Assembly: GCF_016892765.1 (NCBI RefSeq)
Contig: NZ_JAFEMD010000033.1
Coordinates: 1 to 64,000 of the forward strand
From: Microvirga arvi
Lineage (GTDB): Bacteria; Pseudomonadota; Alphaproteobacteria; Rhizobiales; Beijerinckiaceae
DNA: 64,000 nucleotides
Direction of reading: 5' to 3'
Shown: positions 41,815 to 50,171 of the stretch, one piece after another
Numbering within the stretch: the stretch's first letter is position 1
Layout of the letters: every line of letters begins with the position of its first letter
Position numbers and translations under genes: made by a program
Notes under the pieces: generated by a model
Databases searched by the model: none
The model's input: only the letters and a program-made list of their open reading frames with translations
Told to the model about the DNA's origin: nothing

Positions 41815-42066
41815 CTAGCCTCCCGTCATCGGCGGAAAGAAGGCGATTTCCCGCGCCCCGGCAAGGGAGGCTTCTAGCTTGACGTGAACATGGTCGATGG
41901 CGGCCCGGACGATGCCCTCGTTCTCGAAAGCGTATTCGTATTCCTCGCCCCGGCCCTTCAGCCAGCGCACCAGTTCGGCCACGGTCCCGACGCCCTCCGG
42001 CAGCTCCACTTCCTCGTCGGTCCTTCCGACTCTCTCGCGGACCCATGCGAAATAGACGAGCTTCAT
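41815..42066 (-). CDS. moaD: Molybdopterin synthase sulfur-carrier subunit
   Basis: 83 residues, ubiquitin-like fold. MKLVYFAWVRERVGRTDEEV at the start and FFPPMTGG at the C-terminus; the terminal Gly-Gly is the site of adenylation and thiocarboxylation by MoeB-type enzymes. It works with MoaE next door. The start is four bases from the pgsA stop, so it is in one transcript with uvrC-pgsA-moaD-moaE. Confidence 0.95.
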   Translation of the reverse strand: MKLVYFAWVRERVGRTDEEVELPEGVGTVAELVRWLKGRGEEYEYAFENEGIVRAAIDHVHVKLEASLAGAREIAFFPPMTGG

Positions 42067-42070
42067 GGGT

Positions 42071-42685
42071 CTAGCCCTCGTCCATGAGATGATGGATGCC
42101 GTTCTTGAAGTAGTCCCAGCCGGTGTAGATCGTCAGGACGGCGGCAACCCAGAGCAGGACGATGCCGATCAGCGTGTTGTTCGGCAGGACCGTCTCGCCG
42201 GCCGGTCCCGCGATGAGGAAGCCGAGCGCCACGAGCTGGAGGGTGGTCTTCCACTTGGCGACCCGGCTGACCGGAACGCTGACCTTCAGCTCGGCCAGGA
42301 ACTCGCGCAGGCCCGAGACCAGGATCTCGCGGCACAGGATCACGATGGCGGCCCAGACGGCCATTCCGTCGATCGTGCGCGTGTAGACCAGCATCAGCAG
42401 GCAGGCGGCCACCAGAAGCTTGTCGGCGATGGGATCGAGCATGCGCCCGAGCACCGATTGCTGCCCGTAGGTGCGCGCCACGTAGCCGTCCAGGTAATCG
42501 GTGATCGCCGCGATCGCGAAGATGATCAGGGCGAACCAGCGCGACCAGTGGTCCTCGGGCCAGAACAGGAGACCGACCACGGCCGGCACCGCCACGAGCC
42601 GACCATAGGTCAGCAGGTTCGCCAGGTTGAAGGCCTTTGAGCGGCCCAAGGAGGGAGCGATCTTCATGTCACCCGCAGGAAGCAT
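42071..42685 (-). CDS. pgsA: CDP-diacylglycerol-glycerol-3-phosphate 3-phosphatidyltransferase
   Basis: 204 residues. Inner-membrane enzyme of phosphatidylglycerol synthesis. The CDP-alcohol phosphotransferase motif is complete: DG..AR........G...D...D in the segment TDYLDGYVARTYGQQSV then LGRMLDPIADKLLVAA. About five hydrophobic segments are seen, beginning NLANLLTYGRLVAVPAVVGL. The start may be 42685 or ATG 42667. It sits between uvrC and moaD, a conserved order in alphaproteobacteria. Its product, phosphatidylglycerol, is also the donor used by Lgt. Confidence 0.95.
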   Translation of the reverse strand: MLPAGDMKIAPSLGRSKAFNLANLLTYGRLVAVPAVVGLLFWPEDHWSRWFALIIFAIAAITDYLDGYVARTYGQQSVLGRMLDPIADKLLVAACLLMLVYTRTIDGMAVWAAIVILCREILVSGLREFLAELKVSVPVSRVAKWKTTLQLVALGFLIAGPAGETVLPNNTLIGIVLLWVAAVLTIYTGWDYFKNGIHHLMDEG

Positions 42686-42769
42686 GACGACGGACGATCC
42701 GTCAATCGCAGAGGGGCTAAATCACGAAACGTCACCCTTACGTGATCTCCATCCTGTCGCACGCGACCC

Positions 42770-44776
42770 CTAACCCCGCTCGTGGAAGAAGTCGTAGACC
42801 GCGCGGGCCGTGGCGGCGTTCACGCCGGGCGCCTTGATCAGATCCTCCAGGGCCGCGCGCTGGATCGCCTTGACGGTGCCGAAATGGTGCAGGAGTGCCC
42901 GTTTGCGGTTCGGCCCGATGCCGGGGATCTCGTCGAGAGGGTTCTTCACCAGCTCGCGCTTGCGCTTGGCCCGGTGCGCCCCGATGGCGAAGCGGTGCGC
43001 CTCGTCGCGCAGCCGCTGCACGAAATAGAGCGCGGGATCCCGCGGCGGCATCTTGAAGGGCGGCTGGCCCGGCTTGAAGAAGGTCTCGCGGCCCGCATCG
43101 CGGTCACGCCCCTTGGCGATGCCGATGAGAGCCACGTCGTCCTCGCTCACGCCCACCTCCGCTAGCGCCTGACGCGCTGCCTCGAGCTGTCCTTTGCCGC
43201 CGTCAATCAGCACCAGGTCGGGCCAGGCGGGCAGCCCGTCGTCTCCATGGGCTGCGCCATCGCCGTCCGGACCTCGCGGCTCCTCCTTCACCAGGCGGGC
43301 GAAGCGGCGCTGAAGCATCTCGCGCATCATGCCGTAATCGTCGCCGGGTTTCAGGTCCTCCGACTTCATGTTGAAGGTGCGATAGTGCTGCTTCATGAAG
43401 CCGTTGGCGCCTGCCACCACCATGGCACCCACCGCGTTGGTGCCCATGATGTGCGAGTTGTCGTACACCTCGACCCGCCGCGGCGCCTTCGAGAGACCAA
43501 AGGCCTGCCCCAGGGACACGAGAAGCTTCTGCTGCGAGGAGGTGTCGGCGAGCCGCCGGCCGAGCGCCTCACGGGCGTTGCGCAGGGCATAGTCGATGAG
43601 CTGGCGCCGCTCGCTGCGCTGCGGCGCGTGAATCTCGACCTTGGTCTCTGTCCTGGTCGACAGCGCGGCGGCCATCAGCTCGGCATCCTCGATCTCGTGC
43701 GAGAGCAGGATCAGGCGGGGCGCCGGCTTGTCGTCGTAGAACTGCGCAAGGAAGGCGCCGAGGACCTCGTCCGGACTCATGGACTTGTCGGCCTTCGGGA
43801 AGTAGGCGCGGTTGCCCCAGTTCTGCCAGTTGCGGAAGAAGAACACCTCGACGCAGAACTGTCCCGCCTGCTCGTCGAGGGCGAAGACATCCGCCTCCTC
43901 CACGGACTGGGTGTTGATGCCCTGCACGCCTTGGATCGCCGACAACGCAGCCAAGCGGTCGCGGCAGCGCGCGGCACGCTCGAACTCGAGATCCTCCGCC
44001 GCCTGCTGCATCTCTTCCGTGATGCGCTGCTTCACCGCATTCGACTTGCCCGAGAGGAAAGCACGCGCCTCAGCCACGAGCCCGGCATATTCCTCATGCG
44101 GGATCTCGTTGGTGCAGGGACCCGAGCAGCGCTTGATCTGGAACAGAAGGCAGGGCCGCGTGCGGTTCTCGTAATAGCTGTCGTTGCACGAGCGCAGCAG
44201 AAACGCGCGCTGGAGCGCATTGATGGTGCGGTTGACGGCCCAGACACTGGCGAAGGGGCCGTAATAATCGCCCTTGCGCTTGCGCGCGCCGCGATGCTTC
44301 ACGAGCTGCGGCGCCTCGTGGTCGGCGGTCAAAAGGATGTAGGGCAGCGACTTGTCGTCCCGCAGCAGCACGTTGTAGCGGGGTTTCAGCTGCTTGATGA
44401 GGTTGGCCTCGAGGAGCAGCGCCTCGGTTTCCGTCGCCGTGGTGACGAACTCCATCGAGGTCGTCTGGCCGATCATCCGGGCGATGCGGTTGGAATGGGC
44501 CTGGCCGCGCGCATAGGAGCCGACGCGGTTCTTCAGGCTCTTCGCCTTGCCTACGTAAAGGACGTCGCCCCTCGCATCGAGCATGCGGTAGACGCCAGGC
44601 GCATTGGGCAGGGTCGCCCAGAATTGCCGGATGACCTCGGTGCCACGCTGGACCGAGTCCGGATTGACCTCCAGATCGAACTCGACGTCTGAGCCGCTCT
44701 CGAGCGCTACGGCCTCATCATCTTCCTCATTGTCCAGAATGTCCGGCGGGACGTCGTTGGTGGTGTTGCGACTCAT
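42770..44776 (-). CDS. uvrC: UvrABC excinuclease subunit C
   Basis: 668 residues. It makes the 3' and 5' incisions in nucleotide excision repair. An acidic N-terminal extension (~45 residues, [20 protein letters not shown]) precedes the GIY-YIG domain ([20 protein letters not shown], then [13 protein letters not shown]). The UVR motif lies near residues 250-285, the RNase H-like endonuclease has [20 protein letters not shown] and [14 protein letters not shown], and the C-terminus has paired HhH motifs ([20 protein letters not shown]). No GTTC-type SOS box was seen immediately upstream. Confidence 0.97.
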   Translation of the reverse strand: MSRNTTNDVPPDILDNEEDDEAVALESGSDVEFDLEVNPDSVQRGTEVIRQFWATLPNAPGVYRMLDARGDVLYVGKAKSLKNRVGSYARGQAHSNRIARMIGQTTSMEFVTTATETEALLLEANLIKQLKPRYNVLLRDDKSLPYILLTADHEAPQLVKHRGARKRKGDYYGPFASVWAVNRTINALQRAFLLRSCNDSYYENRTRPCLLFQIKRCSGPCTNEIPHEEYAGLVAEARAFLSGKSNAVKQRITEEMQQAAEDLEFERAARCRDRLAALSAIQGVQGINTQSVEEADVFALDEQAGQFCVEVFFFRNWQNWGNRAYFPKADKSMSPDEVLGAFLAQFYDDKPAPRLILLSHEIEDAELMAAALSTRTETKVEIHAPQRSERRQLIDYALRNAREALGRRLADTSSQQKLLVSLGQAFGLSKAPRRVEVYDNSHIMGTNAVGAMVVAGANGFMKQHYRTFNMKSEDLKPGDDYGMMREMLQRRFARLVKEEPRGPDGDGAAHGDDGLPAWPDLVLIDGGKGQLEAARQALAEVGVSEDDVALIGIAKGRDRDAGRETFFKPGQPPFKMPPRDPALYFVQRLRDEAHRFAIGAHRAKRKRELVKNPLDEIPGIGPNRKRALLHHFGTVKAIQRAALEDLIKAPGVNAATARAVYDFFHERG

Positions 44777-44888
44777 GGGAGTGATTTAAGGGCTCGGGAG
44801 TCCTGAGGAAAGTACCGTTGGCGAACTGGCGCAGTCCTTCCCTTCGGATTAAACCGCCAAGTTCCTGGAAGTGGAAGCGGAGCGGGAC

Positions 44889-46049
44889 ATGCGCCTGTCG
44901 ATCGTCACATCTGCTGTCGTGGCGGCCCTGGTGGGGTTCGGCAGCACGATCGCGATCATCATCGCGGCGGCGCAGGCCGTGGGTGCCGATCCGGCTCAGA
45001 CCTCCTCCTGGGTGGCGGCCCTGTGCCTCGCCATGGCGGCGACCAGCGGTTATCTGAGCATCCGCTACCGGATGCCCGTCATCACCGCCTGGTCGACCCC
45101 CGGTGCGGCGCTCATTGCAGCCTCGGCCGGCATTTCCATCCATGCCGCCGTCGGCTCCTTCCTGCTCGCCGGGGTTCTCATCGTGCTCGCGGCTCTCATC
45201 AAGCCGTTCGGGCGCTCGATCGAGCGCATCCCCACTTCCATCGCTGCAGCCATGCTCGCAGGCGTGCTTCTCCAATTTGTCATTGGAGTGTTCCAGAGCG
45301 CGCAAGGCGCGCCCGGCCTCGTGCTGCCACTCGTGGCGATCTTCCTCGTGGTGCGCCTGTTCAATCCGGCGCTGGCCGTGCTGGCGGTACTCTTCGTCGG
45401 GCTCGGCATCGCCTTCGGCGGCGGAATGGCGCAGCCGCTGGCATCGAACTTGAGCCTCTCCTCCCTCACCTTCATCGAGCCTGCCTTCGAGCCTGCGGCG
45501 CTGATCGGGCTCGGGCTGCCGCTCTTTCTCGTGACCATGGCCTCCCAGAACCTGCCGGGCTTTGCGGTTCTCAAGGCGTCCGGCTACCAGCCGCCCTCCC
45601 GCCCCATCCTGGCCGTGACGGGGCTCGCCTCCGTCGTCACGGCGTTGTTCGGTGCCCACACGAGCAACCTTGCGGCCATCTCGGCAGCGATCTGCACCGG
45701 GCCCGACACGCATCCCGACCCCGCCAAACGCTGGATGGTGGGGCCGTTCTATTCTCTCAGCTATGTGATCTTCGCAGCCTTCAGCGCGGCGCTGATCGGC
45801 CTGATCGCGGCGCTGCCGCCCGAACTCATCAAGACCGTGGCGGGGCTTGCCCTCATGGGCGCTTTCGCGGGATCCTTGGGATCCGCCCTCTCCGAGGCCT
45901 CCAAGGTCTTTCCGGCTGTCGTGACCCTGGCGGTGACAGCGTCCGGTCTTACGCTCCTGGGCATCGGCTCCGCCTTCTGGGGGCTGGCGGCAGGCCTCGT
46001 CACCCTCGGGCTCGACGTCCTGGTGATCCGCCTGCGCCGGCGCGCCTGA
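44889..46049 (+). CDS. BenE-family benzoate/H+ symporter-like transporter
   Basis: 386 residues, around twelve hydrophobic spans. Signature segments: LVGFGSTIAIIIAAAQAVGA, YRMPVITAWSTPGAALIAAS, IPTSIAAAMLAGVLLQFVIG and VTGLASVVTALFGAHTSNLA, all typical of BenE/NCS2-like UraA-fold permeases. Predicted to import benzoate or another aromatic acid with protons; no catabolic genes are nearby, so the substrate is open. ATG 44889 has GGAG upstream, and GTG 44871 is an alternative. It is divergent from uvrC. Confidence 0.9.
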   Translation: MRLSIVTSAVVAALVGFGSTIAIIIAAAQAVGADPAQTSSWVAALCLAMAATSGYLSIRYRMPVITAWSTPGAALIAASAGISIHAAVGSFLLAGVLIVLAALIKPFGRSIERIPTSIAAAMLAGVLLQFVIGVFQSAQGAPGLVLPLVAIFLVVRLFNPALAVLAVLFVGLGIAFGGGMAQPLASNLSLSSLTFIEPAFEPAALIGLGLPLFLVTMASQNLPGFAVLKASGYQPPSRPILAVTGLASVVTALFGAHTSNLAAISAAICTGPDTHPDPAKRWMVGPFYSLSYVIFAAFSAALIGLIAALPPELIKTVAGLALMGAFAGSLGSALSEASKVFPAVVTLAVTASGLTLLGIGSAFWGLAAGLVTLGLDVLVIRLRRRA

Positions 46050-46111
46050 TCTGGACGGACGCCTCCGTTAAGCTTAAGACTTCGTTACGAAGAACAAGAA
46101 CGGGGGCTCTC

Positions 46112-46648
46112 ATGGCGGGGATAAAGCTTGCAGGGCGGCTTGCCGCCATAGGGCTGACGGCGGCCTTGGGTGCCTGCCAGACCTCCTTCAACGCCTCCCC
46201 GGAGGGAATTCCCGTCGCGCTGGAGAGCATCGACGGGGCGCCGGATCCGATCCGCACGGCCCTTGCCGACGAACTCGCCACCGCAGCCACCGACCGCAAG
46301 GTCGACCTCGTAGGGGCCAGCGCCGCAGCGCGCTACCGGGTCCGCGGCTATCTGTCGACCTCCACTGAGGACGGGGAAACCAAGGTAGCCTATGTCTGGG
46401 ACGTGTTCGATTCCCAGAAGCGCCGGGCGAAGCGCCTGGAGGGTTCAAGTCCCGTTCCGGCCGCCTCCATCTCGACCCTCGACAAGCAGGCCCTCGCCAA
46501 GCTGGCCCAGGCCAGCATGGACGAGATCGCCGACTTCCTGAGCGCAGCCAAATCCGAATTGCCTGCCGCAAGCGAGGCTCCCATCCAGACAGCGAAGGCC
46601 CAGCCCGTGGAGACATTCGAAGAAGAGAACCAAGTCGCAATGCAGTGA
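46112..46648 (+). CDS. Hypothetical lipoprotein
   Basis: 178 residues. The lipobox AALGAC (Cys about residue 22) follows a basic and hydrophobic N-terminus, so Lgt should process it. The mature part is alpha/beta with ALADELATAATDRKVDLVGA, AAARYRVRGYLSTSTEDGET and KVAYVWDVFDSQKRRAKRLE, a pattern of small periplasmic outer-membrane-associated lipoproteins (LptE/ABC-type DUF-like); no firm family. The tail (ETFEEENQVAMQ) is acidic. It follows the BenE-like gene by about 60 bases and may share its transcript. Confidence 0.8.
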   Translation: MAGIKLAGRLAAIGLTAALGACQTSFNASPEGIPVALESIDGAPDPIRTALADELATAATDRKVDLVGASAAARYRVRGYLSTSTEDGETKVAYVWDVFDSQKRRAKRLEGSSPVPAASISTLDKQALAKLAQASMDEIADFLSAAKSELPAASEAPIQTAKAQPVETFEEENQVAMQ

Positions 46649-46802
46649 TTGCATGGCAACATCCGGCTTTGCGTCGCATCAAACCCGTTCACGTGTATTG
46701 TGACGGTTTGATATCGCTGCTAAGACCCTTTCGCTCGGCCGCGCAGGGATTACGGCGTTGCGCAGCGGGGGCTGTCGGTCACACAAAGCCAAAGTTGCTT
46801 TC

Positions 46803-47735
46803 ATGAAGCTCGTTGCGGGAAACTCCAATCGTCCGCTCGCGGAGGCCATCTCCGCCTATCTCAACATTCCCTTGGCTAGGGCTCAGGTGAAGCGCTTTGC
46901 GGACATGGAAGTGTTCGTCGAGATCCAGGAGAATGTGCGCGGCGAGGATGTGTTCATCATCCAGTCGACCTCGTACCCCACCAACGACCACCTCATGGAG
47001 CTTCTGATCATCACCGATGCGCTGCGCAGAGCCTCGGCCCGCCGCATCACGGCGGTGATCCCCTATTTCGGCTATGCCCGGCAGGACCGAAAGCCTGCCT
47101 CCCGCTCGCCGATCTCGGCCAAGCTGGTCGCCAACATCATCACTCATGCGGGCGTCGACCGAGTGCTGACGCTGGATCTCCATGCCGGCCAGATCCAGGG
47201 CTTCTTCGACATACCCACCGACAACCTCTTCGCTGCGCCTATCATGGCGCGCGACATCAAGGAGCACCTTGACGGCGGCAACCGGATGGTGGTCTCGCCG
47301 GACGTCGGCGGCGTCGTGCGTGCCCGTGCGCTCGCCAAACGCATCGATGCCCAGCTTGCCATCGTCGACAAGCGCCGCGAACGCCCAGGCGAATCCGAGG
47401 TGATGAACATCATCGGCGACGTATCCGGCCGCTCCTGCATCCTGGTGGACGACATCGTGGATTCCGGCGGCACCCTGGTGAATGCGGCCGATGCCCTCCT
47501 CGCCAACGGCGCGAAGGAGGTCTACGCCTATATCACCCACGGGGTGCTCTCCGGCGGCGCGGTGGCCCGCATCGCCAGCTCGCGGCTGAAGGCGCTCGTG
47601 ATCACCGACTCCATCTTGCCGACCGAAGCGGTGAAGGCGGCCCACAACATCCGCGTCATCTCCATCGCCTCCCTCATGGGCGAGGCGATCGGCCGCACGG
47701 CGACGGAAAGCTCGGTCTCGAGCCTGTTCGACTAA
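46803..47735 (+). CDS. prs: Ribose-phosphate pyrophosphokinase
   Basis: 310 residues. It makes PRPP from ribose 5-phosphate and ATP, supplying nucleotide and His/Trp synthesis. [80 protein letters not shown] and the PRPP loop [18 protein letters not shown] are all present. Length is normal. An imperfect inverted repeat (ATCAAACC..GGTTTGAT, 46679-46714) lies about 90 bases upstream and may be regulatory. Apt, which uses PRPP, is at 58715-59260. Confidence 0.97.
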   Translation: MKLVAGNSNRPLAEAISAYLNIPLARAQVKRFADMEVFVEIQENVRGEDVFIIQSTSYPTNDHLMELLIITDALRRASARRITAVIPYFGYARQDRKPASRSPISAKLVANIITHAGVDRVLTLDLHAGQIQGFFDIPTDNLFAAPIMARDIKEHLDGGNRMVVSPDVGGVVRARALAKRIDAQLAIVDKRRERPGESEVMNIIGDVSGRSCILVDDIVDSGGTLVNAADALLANGAKEVYAYITHGVLSGGAVARIASSRLKALVITDSILPTEAVKAAHNIRVISIASLMGEAIGRTATESSVSSLFD

Positions 47736-47739
47736 AACT

Positions 47740-48552
47740 TTATCGCGAACGCATGACCAGCCACGGGGTGGGGACGGCTCTCCACTCCCAGACGGCGAGA
47801 AGCTGGTCCAGATGCCCTAGGTTTTCGAGCCATTGCGGCAGCTTCGGGACGATGGTCTGCGCCTGCCTCTCCTCGATGCGGTGCGTAGTCTCGAAGCGCT
47901 CCGCCAGCGCCCTCGCCGTCCGGTCTCTTCCGGGATGGACCTCGACGATGAGATCGAGCCAGCCGAACTCCCCTACCAGCGGATCGAGCAGGTCGAACTC
48001 GGCTCCCTCGCAATCCATGACGAGCAGACCCCTCGGGCGACGCCTGAGCTTCGCCGAAAGCTCGGCGTATACTTGGTTCACATGCTGCGCCTCGAAGCGC
48101 TCGCGAAGGTCGATCCGCGTCCCGATGCCGTTCAGGTCGGCCAGTTCCAGGCATTTTTGGCGAGCCACGGGATCGATATCCCAGGCCAGAACCTTGGCAT
48201 CCGGCAGGAGGCGCGCGCAGCCGACCGCGTAGAACCCTTCAGCGCATCCGACGTTGAGCACGACATCATAATCCCGTTCAGGAGCGGCAAGGAAAGCATC
48301 GTGCAAAGTCATCTCATAAACGCCGAGCAGCTTGGGCGCGATGCCGCCCTCGGACGGGGCGGCCAGATAGGTCATGCCCTTGAAGGGGCCGTCCTGCACG
48401 ATTGTGCCGGACTGGGCGGCCAGGGTGGCTCCGATGAGCTGGGAGCGCCATTTGGCGAGGGCCCGCAAGGTCTGTTCGAGCTTCTGCCGCTCCGGCAGGT
48501 TCGAGTTCAGAATTCTCGTGACATGCGCTAAGGCGACCTGATCCAGTCCCAT
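47740..48552 (-). CDS. FkbM-like SAM-dependent methyltransferase
   Basis: 270 residues. The SAM-binding core is YDVVLNVGCAEGFYAVGCAR (motif I), KVLAWDIDPVARQKCLELAD and LLVMDCEGAEFDLLDPLVGE, with DLIVEVHPGRDRTARALAER afterwards, matching FkbM-type or related class I methyltransferases. An N-terminal helical region (about 75 residues) precedes it. The acceptor is unknown; sugars or glycans are common for this group. It is convergent with prs (4 bases between stops) and divergent from rplY. Confidence 0.82.
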   Translation of the reverse strand: MGLDQVALAHVTRILNSNLPERQKLEQTLRALAKWRSQLIGATLAAQSGTIVQDGPFKGMTYLAAPSEGGIAPKLLGVYEMTLHDAFLAAPERDYDVVLNVGCAEGFYAVGCARLLPDAKVLAWDIDPVARQKCLELADLNGIGTRIDLRERFEAQHVNQVYAELSAKLRRRPRGLLVMDCEGAEFDLLDPLVGEFGWLDLIVEVHPGRDRTARALAERFETTHRIEERQAQTIVPKLPQWLENLGHLDQLLAVWEWRAVPTPWLVMRSR

Positions 48553-48617
48553 CGAGGTCTCCGGCTGGGTTCATTCAGCCAGGGAGATTACATGATACAG
48601 AGTAGCCGCCAAAGTCA

Positions 48618-48646
48618 TTGTCTTCCGGTGTGTTTGCCGCTATAAG
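48618..48646 (+). promoter_or_regulatory. Sigma-70 type promoter of rplY
   Basis: TTGTCT (48618-48623), 17 bases, TATAAG (48641-48646). Predicted start near 48653, giving a leader of about 98 bases that contains the hairpin at 48694-48724. Confidence 0.65.
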
Positions 48647-48693
48647 CCGCCTCGCGCCCGCTCGACACCCTTGGAGGCACGGGCGCGGACCTC

Positions 48694-48724
48694 ATGGCCG
48701 CCTTTTAGGCGGCCATCGGTTTTT
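48694..48724 (+). terminator. Terminator-like hairpin in the rplY leader
   Basis: ATGGCCGCCT / AGGCGGCCAT with a 3-base loop, then CGG and TTTTT. It lies between the rplY promoter and its start codon, so it looks like an attenuator; no other upstream gene points this way. Confidence 0.65.
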
Positions 48725-48750
48725 CCATCACCATTCAAAGGACCACGACC

Positions 48751-49371
48751 ATGAGCGATGTAAAGCAAATCAAGGCCGTGGCGCGCGACCGGGCCGGCAA
48801 GGGGGCCGCCCGGGCCGTTCGTCGCCAAGGCCAAGTTCCCGCCGTCATCTACGGAGCCGGCCAGCCGGCCCAGGCGATCGCCCTCGACTTCAACCAGACC
48901 AAGCAGCTGATCTTCGCCGGTCACTTCCTGACCACGATCTTCGAGATCGACGTGGACGGCCAGACGGTCCGCGCCATTCCGCGCGACTACCAGCTCGACC
49001 CGGTCCGTGACTTCCCCATCCACATCGACTTCCTGCGCCTGTCGCAGGGTCAGGCGATCAAGGTGGTGGTTCCGGTGCACGTGGTCGGCCAGGAGAAGAG
49101 CCCCGGCGTGAAGCGCGGCGGCGCCCTCCAGATCGTCGAGCACTCGGTGGAACTGCTCGTTCCGTCCGACGCGATCCCGGACTACATCGAGGCTTCGGTC
49201 GATGGTCTCAACATCGGCGATTCGGTTCACCTCAATGACATCACTCTGCCGAACGGCGCCAAGGCAACCTCGACCGAGAACATGACTCTCGTCACCGTCG
49301 TGGCCCCGACCGGCCTGACGGAGGAGGACGCGGCTCCGGCTGCTGCTGCCGAGGGCACTGCAGCCGCCTAA
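48751..49371 (+). CDS. rplY: 50S ribosomal protein L25/general stress protein Ctc
   Basis: 206 residues, the long (CTC-type) form. The 5S-rRNA-binding L25 domain is at the N-terminus (RDRAGKGAARAVRRQGQVPA, VIYGAGQPAQAIALDFNQ). The TL5/CTC beta domain follows (VVVPVHVVGQEKSPGVKRGG, and DGLNIGDSVHLNDITLPNGA). The C-terminus is an Ala/Glu tail. It stabilises the central protuberance of the large subunit. It is followed by pth and ychF, a conserved cluster. AAAGGA precedes the ATG. The leader hairpin suggests expression is attenuated. Confidence 0.96.
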   Translation: MSDVKQIKAVARDRAGKGAARAVRRQGQVPAVIYGAGQPAQAIALDFNQTKQLIFAGHFLTTIFEIDVDGQTVRAIPRDYQLDPVRDFPIHIDFLRLSQGQAIKVVVPVHVVGQEKSPGVKRGGALQIVEHSVELLVPSDAIPDYIEASVDGLNIGDSVHLNDITLPNGAKATSTENMTLVTVVAPTGLTEEDAAPAAAAEGTAAA

Positions 49372-49458
49372 ACGGCTTGATAGGGCGTTCAAGCCCATCG
49401 ATCGGCTTCGACGCTCCGACCGCAAGGCCGGAGCGTTTCTTGTAAGCAGGACCAAGCG

Positions 49459-50070
49459 ATGCGCCTCTTTGTCGGCCTCGGCAATCCCGGATCCCGCTAC
49501 GCCAGGAACCGTCACAATATCGGGTTCATGGCGGTGGACGAGATCGCGCGCGTGAACAATGCCGGCCCATGGCGCAAGCGCTTCCATGCAGAGGCCGCCG
49601 ATGCCGTGATCGGGGGCGAGAAGGTGCTGCTGATCAAGCCGCAGACCTTCATGAACCTGTCCGGACAGGCGGTGGGCGAAGCGCAGAGCTTCTTCAAGAT
49701 CCCGCTGCACGACGTGACGGTCTTCTACGATGAGCTCGATCTGCCGCCCGCCAAGCTGCGCGTGAAGATCGGCGGCGGCAATGCGGGCCATAACGGCCTG
49801 CGCTCGATCTCGGCCCATTGCGGCAACGATTACCGCCGCGTACGCCTCGGCATCGGCCATCCTGGCCACAAGGCGCTGGTACAGAGCCATGTGCTGGGCG
49901 ACTTCGGAAAGAGCGAAGAGGCCTGGGTCGACGACCTGTGCCGAATAATTGCGGACAACGCCGCCCTTCTCGCCAAAGCTGAGGACGGCAGCTTTCAGAA
50001 CAAAGTCCACCTCGCCATGGAGGCGAGAGGCTGGACAGACGTGAAACGGCCTGGAGAAAAGGCCAGCTAG
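49459..50070 (+). CDS. pth: Peptidyl-tRNA hydrolase
   Basis: 203 residues. It recycles peptidyl-tRNAs dropped by ribosomes. The signature [20 protein letters not shown] (with catalytic His in RHNIGF), [33 protein letters not shown] and AGHNGLRSI (H-N-G) are present, along with [24 protein letters not shown] lies before the ATG. The stop TAG lies in the CTAG edge of repeat R6. The gene is in the rplY-pth-ychF cluster. Confidence 0.97.
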   Translation: MRLFVGLGNPGSRYARNRHNIGFMAVDEIARVNNAGPWRKRFHAEAADAVIGGEKVLLIKPQTFMNLSGQAVGEAQSFFKIPLHDVTVFYDELDLPPAKLRVKIGGGNAGHNGLRSISAHCGNDYRRVRLGIGHPGHKALVQSHVLGDFGKSEEAWVDDLCRIIADNAALLAKAEDGSFQNKVHLAMEARGWTDVKRPGEKAS

Positions 50071-50126
50071 CGCATCGTGCGGAGAAGCGGGAACCGGTTC
50101 TTCGCAAAGATCGATGCGAAAAGACT
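50067..50126 (+). repeat. Bipartite dispersed repeat, copy R6 (first hairpin only)
   Basis: CTAGCGCATCGTGCGGAGAA at the left, inner GGGAACCGGTTCTTC, closing near GATCGATGC (about 50116). The second hairpin is missing. Its CTAG carries the pth stop codon (50068-50070). Confidence 0.78.
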
Positions 50127-50171
50127 GATGAAACAACGCCGGCTGATGCCGGCTATGCAAGGAGTGAGGCC

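Noticed and set aside
45023..46111. Long open frame running through the BenE-like gene into the lipoprotein gene
   Set aside because: The first part is out-of-frame with a clear BenE-like transporter and is Arg/His/Pro-rich shadow sequence. Only the lipoprotein from 46112 has real protein character.
46440..46465. GGGTTCAAGTCCCGTTCC, resembling a tRNA T-arm
   Set aside because: It lies inside the lipoprotein coding frame and no acceptor stem, D-arm or anticodon arm surrounds it. No tRNA gene was found in the window.
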